Assembly: GCA_002292925.1 (NCBI GenBank)
Contig: DBCF01000066.1
Location: forward strand, 1-5,482
Source: Roseiflexaceae bacterium UBA965
GTDB lineage: Bacteria > Chloroflexota > Chloroflexia > Chloroflexales > Roseiflexaceae
DNA length: 5,482 bases
Direction: 5' to 3'
This document shows, piece after piece, positions 1-5,459 of this stretch (position 1 is the stretch's first letter; each line of letters opens with the position of its first letter). The position numbers and the translations under genes were made by a program. The notes under the pieces were generated by a model, which did not search any database, was not told the origin of the DNA, and saw only the letters and a list, made by a program, of their open reading frames with translations.

Positions 1-8
1 CAATACGA

Positions 9-701
9 TTATTTGCTGGCCAACGCACCCGAAATAATCGACACAACCACACGGCTGTTATCTGCAGGATCCATTTTCCAAAACACATAATAGCCAAGCC
101 CGGTTGATGTTTCGTAGGCAAATATTTTGTCGTCAGCAGCCAACCCCAACGAGGTCGTGGCAACTGTTTTGAGGCTATCACTGACGGCAACCTGGGTATA
201 CTCGTTGTCGGTCGCACAAATCGACCCAAGCATATCAACCCCGGTACCAATCGCCGTCAGACTTGCCTGATCGCCATTGTAAATGTCGCCATAAAACTGC
301 AAAAATTTGCACATCGTCGGTAAATCAGTCAACCCACTCGTAATCGTGTCATCATAATAGCCTTCGCGGGTGCCTTCGGCCGAATATTCCATCATGACAC
401 TATTGGGCAGCACATTCATGCCCGGGTATTTGGTCTGAATATCACTAATACTTTCACACCCACTAATCAACAGCGCGCCACTCGCATCAGTAGCAGTACC
501 CTCTGGACAGGCAAATGGAGTTTGCACTGGGACTTCGATGGCACCGCTGCTCGGCGCAGCATCGGTATTGGGTGCTTCTGTTGCCACTGGTGCCTCTGCA
601 GGGACGGTTGGCTCTGCCGCAGGGGTAGCAGCGGCACTACAGGCCACCACCACAAAAGCTAGCAATAACAGCCCGAGACTCGCCATGATTTTACGTTGCA
701 T
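9..701 (-). CDS. Secreted lipoprotein, paralog A (unknown function)
   Basis: Predicted exported lipoprotein of 230 aa; the function is not recognised. The N-terminus has a basic start (MQRK), a hydrophobic core at about residues 9-19 and a lipobox VVAC with the lipidated Cys at 21. Residues 22-57 form an Ala/Pro/Thr/Glu-rich linker that would tether the folded part to the outer face of the membrane. The globular part contains Cys65 (FACP), Cys82 (SGC), the block DIQTKYPGMNVLPN at 87-100, a middle segment with Cys131 and Cys162, and a C-terminal block from VSD (173) to IISGAL. It is a paralog of the gene just upstream (841-1308). A TTG two codons earlier (707) is open, but the ATG at 701 is preferred: AAGGGA lies 6 nt before it, and the paralog also begins Met-Gln-Arg. 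The reading frame is complete, with TAA at 9-11. Lipoprotein assignment is firm; the role is open. Confidence 0.88.
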   Translation of the reverse strand: MQRKIMASLGLLLLAFVVVACSAAATPAAEPTVPAEAPVATEAPNTDAAPSSGAIEVPVQTPFACPEGTATDASGALLISGCESISDIQTKYPGMNVLPNSVMMEYSAEGTREGYYDDTITSGLTDLPTMCKFLQFYGDIYNGDQASLTAIGTGVDMLGSICATDNEYTQVAVSDSLKTVATTSLGLAADDKIFAYETSTGLGYYVFWKMDPADNSRVVVSIISGALASK

Positions 702-707
702 CTTCAA

Positions 708-713
708 TCCCTT
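708..713 (-). promoter_or_regulatory. Ribosome binding site of lipoprotein A
   Basis: On the minus strand AAGGGA is followed by a 6-nt spacer and the ATG at 701. The alternative TTG start at 707 would directly abut this site with no spacer, so the site decides the start codon. Confidence 0.65.
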
Positions 714-735
714 ACACTTACTTTACCTATTTGTC

Positions 736-764
736 AGTATACGCCATAAGCCATCATGCCACAA
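736..764 (-). promoter_or_regulatory. Putative sigma70-type promoter of lipoprotein A
   Basis: Minus strand: TTGTGG (759-764), a 17-nt spacer, then TATACT (736-741), giving 8 of 12 consensus matches. Initiation would fall near 729, leaving a leader of roughly 28 nt before the ATG at 701. The -35 box overlaps the distal end of the T-tract of the upstream gene's terminator, so this gene would be transcribed independently of its paralog. Assigned by eye from consensus; no expression evidence. Confidence 0.45.
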
Positions 765-814
765 AAAAGCGCACGGGAGTCAGATTGATTTGCAATCCAA
801 CTCCCTCCCGTGCG
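763..814 (-). terminator. Intrinsic terminator of lipoprotein B
   Basis: A perfect 10-bp inverted repeat, CGCACGGGAG (770-779) and CTCCCGTGCG (805-814), encloses a 25-nt loop that itself contains a 5-bp stem (GATTG 783-787, CAATC 793-797). Read on the minus strand, the stem is followed by C and six T residues (763-768). It starts 26 nt after the stop codon of the 841-1308 gene. On the plus strand there is no T-tract, so it is unidirectional. The loop is longer than usual, which is the main reservation. Confidence 0.75.
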
Positions 815-840
815 TCGCGTCACACTTCACAATGGCGGAA

Positions 841-1308
841 TTACGGGCAACCCAAGGCGCCCGAGATAACGGCGACATTGGTGCGACCATCGACTGTTTT
901 GAGGAACACATAAAAGCCTACGCCGACGCTAGTCTGATAACTAATAATCGTGTCCGTATCAGCCATACCCAAATAAGTGGTGGCGATTTTTTTCATGTCA
1001 TCACTCACCGGTACTTCAGCAAAATCGGCTTTGGCCTTCAAAAAGTCAGTATAAATTGTATTGACTTCTTCAATGGTTTGATCAGTCGAAAACTCAATCA
1101 TGCCGGTGTTGGGCACCACATTCATCCCCTTGTATTTGGTCTGAATGTCGGTGGTAATCACACACCCCTGCACATCGCTAAACGCCGTGGGACAATCAAA
1201 CGTGTCTGGCGTATTGATTGTTACCGTCGTCACACAACTACTCGTCGTACACGATGCCAACACCACCAACGCCAATACGGCCAACATCAACACTTTAAAC
1301 CGTTGCAT
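841..1308 (-). CDS. Secreted lipoprotein, paralog B (unknown function)
   Basis: Predicted exported lipoprotein of 155 aa; the function is not recognised. It begins MQRFK, has a hydrophobic core at residues 6-17 and a lipobox LASC with the lipidated Cys at 20. The linker is Thr/Ser/Val-rich and much shorter than in paralog A. Cys39 (FDCP) and Cys49 (QGC) correspond to Cys65 and Cys82 of paralog A. The shared blocks are DIQTKYKGMNVVPN (54-67) and VSD (101) to VISGAL (147-152), including a GVGFYVF stretch where A has GLGYYVF. It lacks the roughly 45-residue middle segment of paralog A and has an extra Cys154 at the C-terminus. The frame stays open upstream to 1362, but the ATG at 1308 is chosen for its AAGGAAG site, its lipobox spacing and its match to paralog A. 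The promoter lies at 1359-1387 and the terminator at 763-814, suggesting a single-gene transcript. Confidence 0.87.
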   Translation of the reverse strand: MQRFKVLMLAVLALVVLASCTTSSCVTTVTINTPDTFDCPTAFSDVQGCVITTDIQTKYKGMNVVPNTGMIEFSTDQTIEEVNTIYTDFLKAKADFAEVPVSDDMKKIATTYLGMADTDTIISYQTSVGVGFYVFLKTVDGRTNVAVISGALGCP

Positions 1309-1313
1309 ACACA

Positions 1314-1320
1314 CTTCCTT
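1314..1320 (-). promoter_or_regulatory. Ribosome binding site of lipoprotein B
   Basis: AAGGAAG on the minus strand sits 5 nt before the ATG at 1308. It fixes the start there rather than at the in-frame upstream codons of the open frame reaching 1362, which would add 18 polar and aromatic residues before the signal peptide. Confidence 0.75.
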
Positions 1321-1358
1321 CGCATAATAATGCTTTTTGTAAAATAAATTACTTTTGC

Positions 1359-1387
1359 ACAATACTCTATATTCATCATTTCGTCAA
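1359..1387 (-). promoter_or_regulatory. Putative sigma70-type promoter of lipoprotein B
   Basis: Minus strand: TTGACG (1382-1387), a 17-nt spacer, then TATTGT (1359-1364). The -35 box matches consensus at 5 of 6 positions and the -10 box at 4 of 6. The predicted start near 1352 gives a leader of about 44 nt. The DNA immediately upstream (1388 onward) is extremely A+T-rich and could act as an UP-type element. This is a consensus match only. Confidence 0.5.
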
Positions 1388-1431
1388 TAATCCTTTGGTA
1401 ATACAACATTATTTTTTTCATTATAAATGAT

Positions 1432-1469
1432 AATATTTATTGTATACAAAGCAATATTTTTTATTGTAT
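1432..1469. repeat. Direct repeat of TTTATTGTAT with internal palindrome
   Basis: TTTATTGTAT occurs at 1436-1445 and again at 1460-1469. Each copy is preceded by AATAT or a variant of it; the AATAT starts (1432 and 1453) are 21 bp apart. TTGTATACAA at 1440-1449 is a perfect 10-bp palindrome overlapping the first copy. Together these look like a possible operator about 50-80 bp upstream of the lipoprotein B promoter. In such A+T-rich DNA, chance repeats are a real possibility. Confidence 0.35.
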
Positions 1470-1518
1470 TTAAGATAAGATTATTTTTTAAATTTTTTCT
1501 GTACTATTATTTTTTTAA

Positions 1519-1558
1519 AAAATACACTAAAAAATAAATGACATTTTTAGTATATTTT
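1519..1558. repeat. A+T-rich imperfect inverted repeat
   Basis: ACTAAAAA (1526-1533) pairs with TTTTTAGT (1544-1551). After one mismatch the stem continues with AAAATA (1519-1524) and TATTTT (1553-1558), giving 14 A/T-rich pairs around a 10-nt loop. No clear U-run follows on either strand, so it is not called a terminator. It could be a cruciform, a protein-binding site, or chance in low-complexity DNA. Confidence 0.35.
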
Positions 1559-1583
1559 AATTCAGAATAATACCTACGCCTAT

Positions 1584-1798
1584 CTACGTTGTTTGTTTAT
1601 TGTTCGGCGGTGCATTGATAAGCCCAAATGGGGAAATTATTCGCTCAATCTGCGATTTTAATTCGTTGTGCAATTTTTGCGGAAGTAATTTTAAATCACC
1701 CATGTATTTTGGTGCAACAGTAACCGCAGTCGTTATTTTCCGCGCGCGTATGGTACACAGGGTAGGCAACGGGTGCGGAGTCGCTCTCCCTTTCCACA
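1584..1798 (-). pseudogene. Possible remnant of a coding region (C-terminal end)
   Basis: On the minus strand a frame ends with TAG at 1584-1586. Its last 50 or so residues look protein-like, with a helix-forming stretch LPQKLHNELKSQIERI. Upstream the frame runs straight into the palindromic repeat at 1799-1919, whose translation is meaningless, and then into a short segment that reaches a TTG/ATG near 2030 with no ribosome binding site. One reading is a gene end left after insertion of the repeat or decay of the front part. The alternative is a chance open frame. No family is recognised. Confidence 0.2.
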
Positions 1799-1919
1799 TC
1801 ATTCCATGACTACGATCGTGAAATCTCCTAATGAGAATACCCCGCCGTCGTGTGCCTATCCTATGGCAAGCCTCAGGAGATTCCACGCTGCGGTTGCCAG
1901 CGCAACCGGCATGGAATGA
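1799..1919. repeat. Interspersed palindromic repeat element, about 121 bp
   Basis: The outer arms TCATTCCATG (1799-1808) and CATGGAATGA (1910-1919) are perfect inverted repeats. Inside them AATCTCCT (1822-1829) pairs with AGGAGATT (1875-1882). The right arm also carries its own hairpin, CGGTTGC (1891-1897) and GCAACCG (1902-1908), with a 4-nt loop, and the left arm carries the palindrome ACGATCGT (1812-1819). The arrangement TCATTCC...AATCTCCT...AGGAGATT...GGAATGA resembles, from memory, intergenic palindromic or MITE-like repeats common in Chloroflexota genomes. No transposase and no convincing target-site duplication are visible. It encodes nothing credible. Confidence 0.6.
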
Positions 1920-1962
1920 CGCTAGGGGTGGGATTTTGGTGCAGGTATTGTCAGAAGATGAG

Positions 1963-2032
1963 ATTTTCAATTGATGTGCAATGACGAGCGCATTGGCGCT
2001 GGGATCTGCTAATTTTGCTTGCATTTTCAATT
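1963..2032. repeat. Pair of ATTTTCAATT direct repeats upstream of the sensor gene
   Basis: ATTTTCAATT occurs at 1963-1972 and 2023-2032, exactly 60 bp apart. A small hairpin, AGCGC (1987-1991) and GCGCT (1996-2000), lies between them. The second copy ends 5 nt before the likely -35 region of the 2100 gene, so the pair is a candidate operator, for instance for autoregulation. This rests on position and repetition only. Confidence 0.3.
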
Positions 2033-2037
2033 CTCTA

Positions 2038-2064
2038 TTGTTTGCTCTTCATTTTTGTTACAAT
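2038..2064 (+). promoter_or_regulatory. Putative extended -10 promoter of the hybrid sensor gene
   Basis: TGTTACAAT (2056-2064) matches the extended -10 pattern TGnTATAAT with one mismatch. A weak -35, TTGTTT (2038-2043), lies 15 nt upstream of the hexamer, shorter than optimal; extended -10 promoters depend less on the -35 box. Initiation near 2071 would leave a leader of about 29 nt. Confidence 0.45.
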
Positions 2065-2085
2065 CGAGGTATACCGGCATCCAAT

Positions 2086-2091
2086 GGAGGG
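2086..2091 (+). promoter_or_regulatory. Ribosome binding site of the hybrid sensor gene
   Basis: GGAGGG with an 8-nt spacer to the ATG at 2100. It is a strong site and supports this start, which places the first strand of the sensor domain (RIAVQVG) within ten residues of the N-terminus. Confidence 0.8.
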
Positions 2092-2099
2092 TGTAACAG

Positions 2100-5000
2100 A
2101 TGGTAGCGCGCCACCGCATCGCAGTCCAAGTCGGCATGCATGACCCGTATTGGGTGCAAGTCCGTGAAGCAGTGATTCGGCATGCTATCCAGCGTAATGT
2201 CGAAGTAGTGCAGCTCGGCACGCTGACACGAAATATCACCAATTTACAGTTATTGCCACACGAAATCGATGAATTTTTTGAAGAATTACTCGTCCAAGAT
2301 GTGCATGGGCTGATTTGTAATACCATTGCTGAGCCCTTGTTGCGCCGGATTGTGGCGCGAGGCATCCCGATTATCGATGCCTCTGAGAGTTTTTTGCGCT
2401 ATCCGTTATTTACGTCGCGGCGCGGGTTATATGATGCGGCGCACACGGTAGGGCACTGGTTGGCAGAACGGCTACAACCCGATGCCCGCGTACTCGTTGT
2501 GGGCGGGTATGACGATATGGGGTTATCGCGGCTGATGGGAATCAAGGATGCGCTTGCCACCGTACCAACGATTCAGTTAATTCATATCCCCTGTGAATGG
2601 CTCTATCACGATGGGGTGGCAGCCACCGAAATATGGGTCGATAGCGATGTTACACCGATAGATGCCGTATTTGGCTTGTCGGATTCACTCGCAAGTGCTG
2701 GGCGGGACGTACTTGCCCGCCACAATCGCCTGCCACCACATACGTTGATTACGGGTATCAATGGCGATCCCTTGGCCATGGCCGAAATCAACCATGGCCA
2801 CATGCATATGACCGTCGAGACGGTGATTGATTCATTTGCCGCCCAAATGATTGATTTGGTGATTTACGGCATCCAAACAAAACAACTCCCTGCCACCTAT
2901 GACCCACCACGACGCGTGATTGAGCGGCATAATGTGGCCCAAATTGCGGTCGAAAAACTGGTCTCGTTTGCCGATCTCACCAACCAACTCGTCGGCGTCA
3001 ATCGGTTGAATGAGCAACGGCGACTACGCCAAATCGAAACCAGCATCGCTATCACCCAACGGGTTGGAACAATTCTCGATCATAGCCAGCTCATCAACGA
3101 AATCAGTGGCTTGATTCGCCTCAATTATGGCTACGACCGGGTATTGTTGTGGCGCTTTGATGAGTATGGTCAACTTCATACCAATTCAGCGCACGCACCG
3201 CAGTTGGTTGGAACGGCATTAGGTGCGGCACTTCACGACCAACGGCCAATTTTCATCCCCGATACTAGTATTAGTACCCGCTATGTGGCCGATAGTCATC
3301 AGCTCGACACTCGCACACGGGTCATCATCCCGATTCGCTTTAACAATACGATTACCGGGCTACTCGATGTGCAAAGCACCACCCTCGTGCCTCATACCCA
3401 TGATGAAATCGACGGGTTGCAATTGGTGGCCGACCAAATCGGGATTGCCTTGCGCAATATTGACTTGTACCAAGCCGCCAAAACTGCCCAATACGCCGCA
3501 GAGCAGGCCGATCGCCTCAAAACCCGTCTACTCGCCAATGTCAGTCACGAATTGCGTACGCCACTGCATATCATCCTTGGCTATAGCCAATTACTTGTCA
3601 CCGACCCGACACCCCACGGTGTCGCGCTCAACGATAATGTGCGTGCGGATATTGTGACTATCCAACGTAGTGCCGAGCATTTGATTTTGTTGATTAATGA
3701 CTTGCTCGACTTGTCACGGGCCGAAATCGACGAGCTGGTATTGTTTGCCGAAACCATCAACCCCCACCAACTAATTACCCAGATTTTTGGCGAGCTCCGC
3801 ACCACACTACACAACCCCCAAGTGACCTGGAAATTGTACATCCCCGACGAATTACCGATGCTCTATGTCGACCCAGTCCGGGTACGCCAAATCATCACCA
3901 ATCTGTTGAGTAATGCGGCTAAATTCACGAGTCAAGGGCACATTACCATTGGGACAGAGGTCACCCCCCCATACATGCACCTCTGGATATCTGACACGGG
4001 CACCGGCATTGAACCGAGCCACCAGGATCGCATTTTTGAACCATTTGTGACAATCGACCATCACCAACAACATCCCAATGGCGTAGGCTTGGGGTTGGCG
4101 ATTACCCGCCGGCTGGTGGCGCTGCACCATGGCATATTGACCGTCGAGAGTCAATATGGGGTGGGGAGTACCTTTCATGTCTATTTACCATTGCGCGGAC
4201 TCGATCCAACTACATTGCCATTACCACCATCAAACCTCCCTGCAATCCTAATCGTACTCGGGCAACATACCGCATCCATCAGCACAGCCGTACAACACGT
4301 CGCCCAAAAAAATCAGCTGATTGTGCAGACTGCGCACACACCAACCCAATTAGATACGTTGGTAGCACACTTCCACCCCGTTGCAATCGGCTGGGATAGT
4401 AGCGATCCGCTCGCAGATGATGCCCAAATCCTCAGTTACATTCAAACTCATGATGTGCTCGGACGAGTACCTTTTTTGATTTATAACAGCACCGATATCC
4501 TCGGGACGACGCCTATCCTCCAAAAACCAATGAGTAACGATTCATTTATGGCAACTCTCCGCCTGCTCATTACGCAACAACAGGCCGACGAAATTCATTT
4601 TGTGATTGTTGATGATCATACGCAAATGCATGATTTATATCAGAGCATCATCACACGCACCTTTGCTAATGCGCTGTTTACGTCGTGTTATGACGGCAAC
4701 CACGCCCGTGAAGTATTGCAACAAATCCCCAATCCACGGGCGATTATTTTGGATTTAGTCATGCCCGAAGGCGACGGCTTTGAGTTACTGGCGTGGATTC
4801 GGAGCGACGAACGCCTACAGTCTGTGCCCGTCATAATCATTAGTGGCAAAGTACTGACCCGGAGCGAGATCCAGCGCCTCAACTACCCAAATACCATCAT
4901 GCGCCCCAAAATCGGGGGCACCATCGACGATATCGACCAATTGTTGCATGGTCTCACCCGTGGCGATATGCCTAACCCACCGCACCTGAGTAGCGTGGCA

Positions 5001-5312
5001 CGCATTGCCATGGCCTACATCCAACAACAGTCCACCCAACGCATCAGCCGCGAACAAATCGCGAATGTGGCCGGTGTAAGCGAAAGCTACCTCACCCAAG
5101 TCTTCCAACAAGAATTAGGGGTCACTCCATGGGTATATTTGACGCGCTACCGCATCGCCCATGCCTGCCAATTATTACGTGAAAAAACCGATAGCATCAC
5201 CGATATTGCCATTACCGTCGGATTTGATGACCCCGGGTATTTCAGCAAAGTATTCCGCAATGAAATTGGGCTCTCACCCCGCGAATACCGCAACAATAAA
5301 AATCAGCAGTAG
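2100..5312 (+). CDS. Soluble hybrid histidine kinase with PBP-like sensor, two receiver domains and AraC output
   Basis: A 1070-aa one-protein signalling pathway. Residues 4-290 resemble type 1 periplasmic-binding-protein/LacI-type ligand domains (start RIAVQVG; GLICN; GIPIID; VLVVGGYDD; DAVFGLSD), with no HTH or signal peptide before them. A GAF domain spans about 311-457 and a helical linker about 458-480. HisKA has the H-box VSHELRTPL with phospho-acceptor His483. HATPase has an N-box with Asn605, DTGTG (632-636), FEPF (646-649) and GVGLGL (661-666). A degenerate receiver covers about 713-825. A second receiver covers 832-953, with Asp838/Asp839 and phospho-acceptor Asp885 before MPEGDG. 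An AraC-type domain with two helix-turn-helix units covers 962-1066. No transmembrane segment is seen, so it should be cytoplasmic and sense a small internal or imported ligand, perhaps a sugar by family analogy. Inferred phosphate flow is His483 to Asp885, controlling DNA binding. Oddities: receiver 1 lacks the acidic pair, and receiver 2 has Arg935 where Lys is usual. Ligand and target genes are unknown. Confidence 0.93.
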   Translation: MVARHRIAVQVGMHDPYWVQVREAVIRHAIQRNVEVVQLGTLTRNITNLQLLPHEIDEFFEELLVQDVHGLICNTIAEPLLRRIVARGIPIIDASESFLRYPLFTSRRGLYDAAHTVGHWLAERLQPDARVLVVGGYDDMGLSRLMGIKDALATVPTIQLIHIPCEWLYHDGVAATEIWVDSDVTPIDAVFGLSDSLASAGRDVLARHNRLPPHTLITGINGDPLAMAEINHGHMHMTVETVIDSFAAQMIDLVIYGIQTKQLPATYDPPRRVIERHNVAQIAVEKLVSFADLTNQLVGVNRLNEQRRLRQIETSIAITQRVGTILDHSQLINEISGLIRLNYGYDRVLLWRFDEYGQLHTNSAHAPQLVGTALGAALHDQRPIFIPDTSISTRYVADSHQLDTRTRVIIPIRFNNTITGLLDVQSTTLVPHTHDEIDGLQLVADQIGIALRNIDLYQAAKTAQYAAEQADRLKTRLLANVSHELRTPLHIILGYSQLLVTDPTPHGVALNDNVRADIVTIQRSAEHLILLINDLLDLSRAEIDELVLFAETINPHQLITQIFGELRTTLHNPQVTWKLYIPDELPMLYVDPVRVRQIITNLLSNAAKFTSQGHITIGTEVTPPYMHLWISDTGTGIEPSHQDRIFEPFVTIDHHQQHPNGVGLGLAITRRLVALHHGILTVESQYGVGSTFHVYLPLRGLDPTTLPLPPSNLPAILIVLGQHTASISTAVQHVAQKNQLIVQTAHTPTQLDTLVAHFHPVAIGWDSSDPLADDAQILSYIQTHDVLGRVPFLIYNSTDILGTTPILQKPMSNDSFMATLRLLITQQQADEIHFVIVDDHTQMHDLYQSIITRTFANALFTSCYDGNHAREVLQQIPNPRAIILDLVMPEGDGFELLAWIRSDERLQSVPVIIISGKVLTRSEIQRLNYPNTIMRPKIGGTIDDIDQLLHGLTRGDMPNPPHLSSVARIAMAYIQQQSTQRISREQIANVAGVSESYLTQVFQQELGVTPWVYLTRYRIAHACQLLREKTDSITDIAITVGFDDPGYFSKVFRNEIGLSPREYRNNKNQQ

Positions 5313-5329
5313 GATGGTCGTTTATCTCG

Positions 5330-5356
5330 CACAGGGCACACAGAGGACACAGAAAC
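5330..5356. repeat. Three-copy 9-nt repeat after the sensor gene
   Basis: Three consecutive imperfect 9-mers, CACAGGGCA, CACAGAGGA and CACAGAAAC, begin 17 nt after the stop codon. Motifs of the type CACAGAGGACACAGAG are, from memory, scattered between genes in several phyla including Chloroflexota. No coding role is visible. Confidence 0.5.
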
Positions 5357-5369
5357 CCCAACCATGCTA

Positions 5370-5385
5370 CGGGTGCCAGCACCCG
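5370..5385. terminator. GC-rich hairpin downstream of the sensor gene, possible weak terminator
   Basis: CGGGTG (5370-5375) and CACCCG (5380-5385) form a perfect 6-bp stem with a 4-nt loop, about 57 nt after the stop codon at 5312. There is no T-run on either side, so as an intrinsic terminator it would be weak; it may equally be part of an intergenic repeat. The remaining DNA to the window end shows no gene. Confidence 0.3.
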
Positions 5386-5459
5386 GTTACGAAGAATGAA
5401 ATATAAAATCGCAAGGACGAAATAACAACGGTAGTCAATAAAACTCAGTAAAGCAATGC

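Larger units (their letters stand above)
1388..1570. other. Extremely A+T-rich intergenic island
   Basis: By direct count, positions 1381-1560 contain 26 G or C in 180 bases, about 14%, against roughly half G+C in the flanking genes. There are many A- and T-tracts, including seven T followed by six A at 1510-1522. No reading frame of note is present. It lies just upstream of the lipoprotein B promoter, so it may be a curved or easily melted regulatory region, a site for nucleoid proteins, or a remnant of foreign DNA. The sequence does not separate these options. Confidence 0.7.

Noticed and set aside
538..1347. Long plus-strand open frame of 269 codons across both lipoprotein genes
   Set aside because: It lies antisense to two genes with lipoboxes, ribosome binding sites and paralog conservation, and it crosses the terminator. 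Its translation has no recognisable domain and no ribosome binding site.
1600..1809. Plus-strand frame of 69 codons
   Set aside because: No ribosome binding site, no recognisable motif, and it ends inside the palindromic repeat; it overlaps the alternative minus-strand frame and neither is well supported.
1799..1919. Small RNA gene or CRISPR-type repeat unit
   Set aside because: Only one copy is present in the window, with no spacer periodicity and no associated promoter or T-run; the nested arms fit an interspersed palindromic element better.
1584..2030. Full 148-codon minus-strand frame as an intact gene
   Set aside because: It runs through the palindromic repeat element, begins at a TTG/ATG with no ribosome binding site, and its start overlaps the promoter region of the divergent kinase. 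Only the last part (1584-1798) is kept, as a weak remnant.
2027..2365. Minus-strand frame of 112 codons overlapping the sensor gene start
   Set aside because: It is antisense to the strongly supported PBP-like domain; the composition is typical of a shadow frame.
2100..2969. Classical LacI-type repressor domain
   Set aside because: The N-terminus starts directly at the first strand of the ligand-binding fold and there is no preceding helix-turn-helix; DNA binding is supplied by the C-terminal AraC domain instead.
3223..3657. Plus-strand frame of 144 codons inside the kinase gene
   Set aside because: It overlaps the GAF and HisKA coding sequence in another frame, and the real frame has clear catalytic motifs there.
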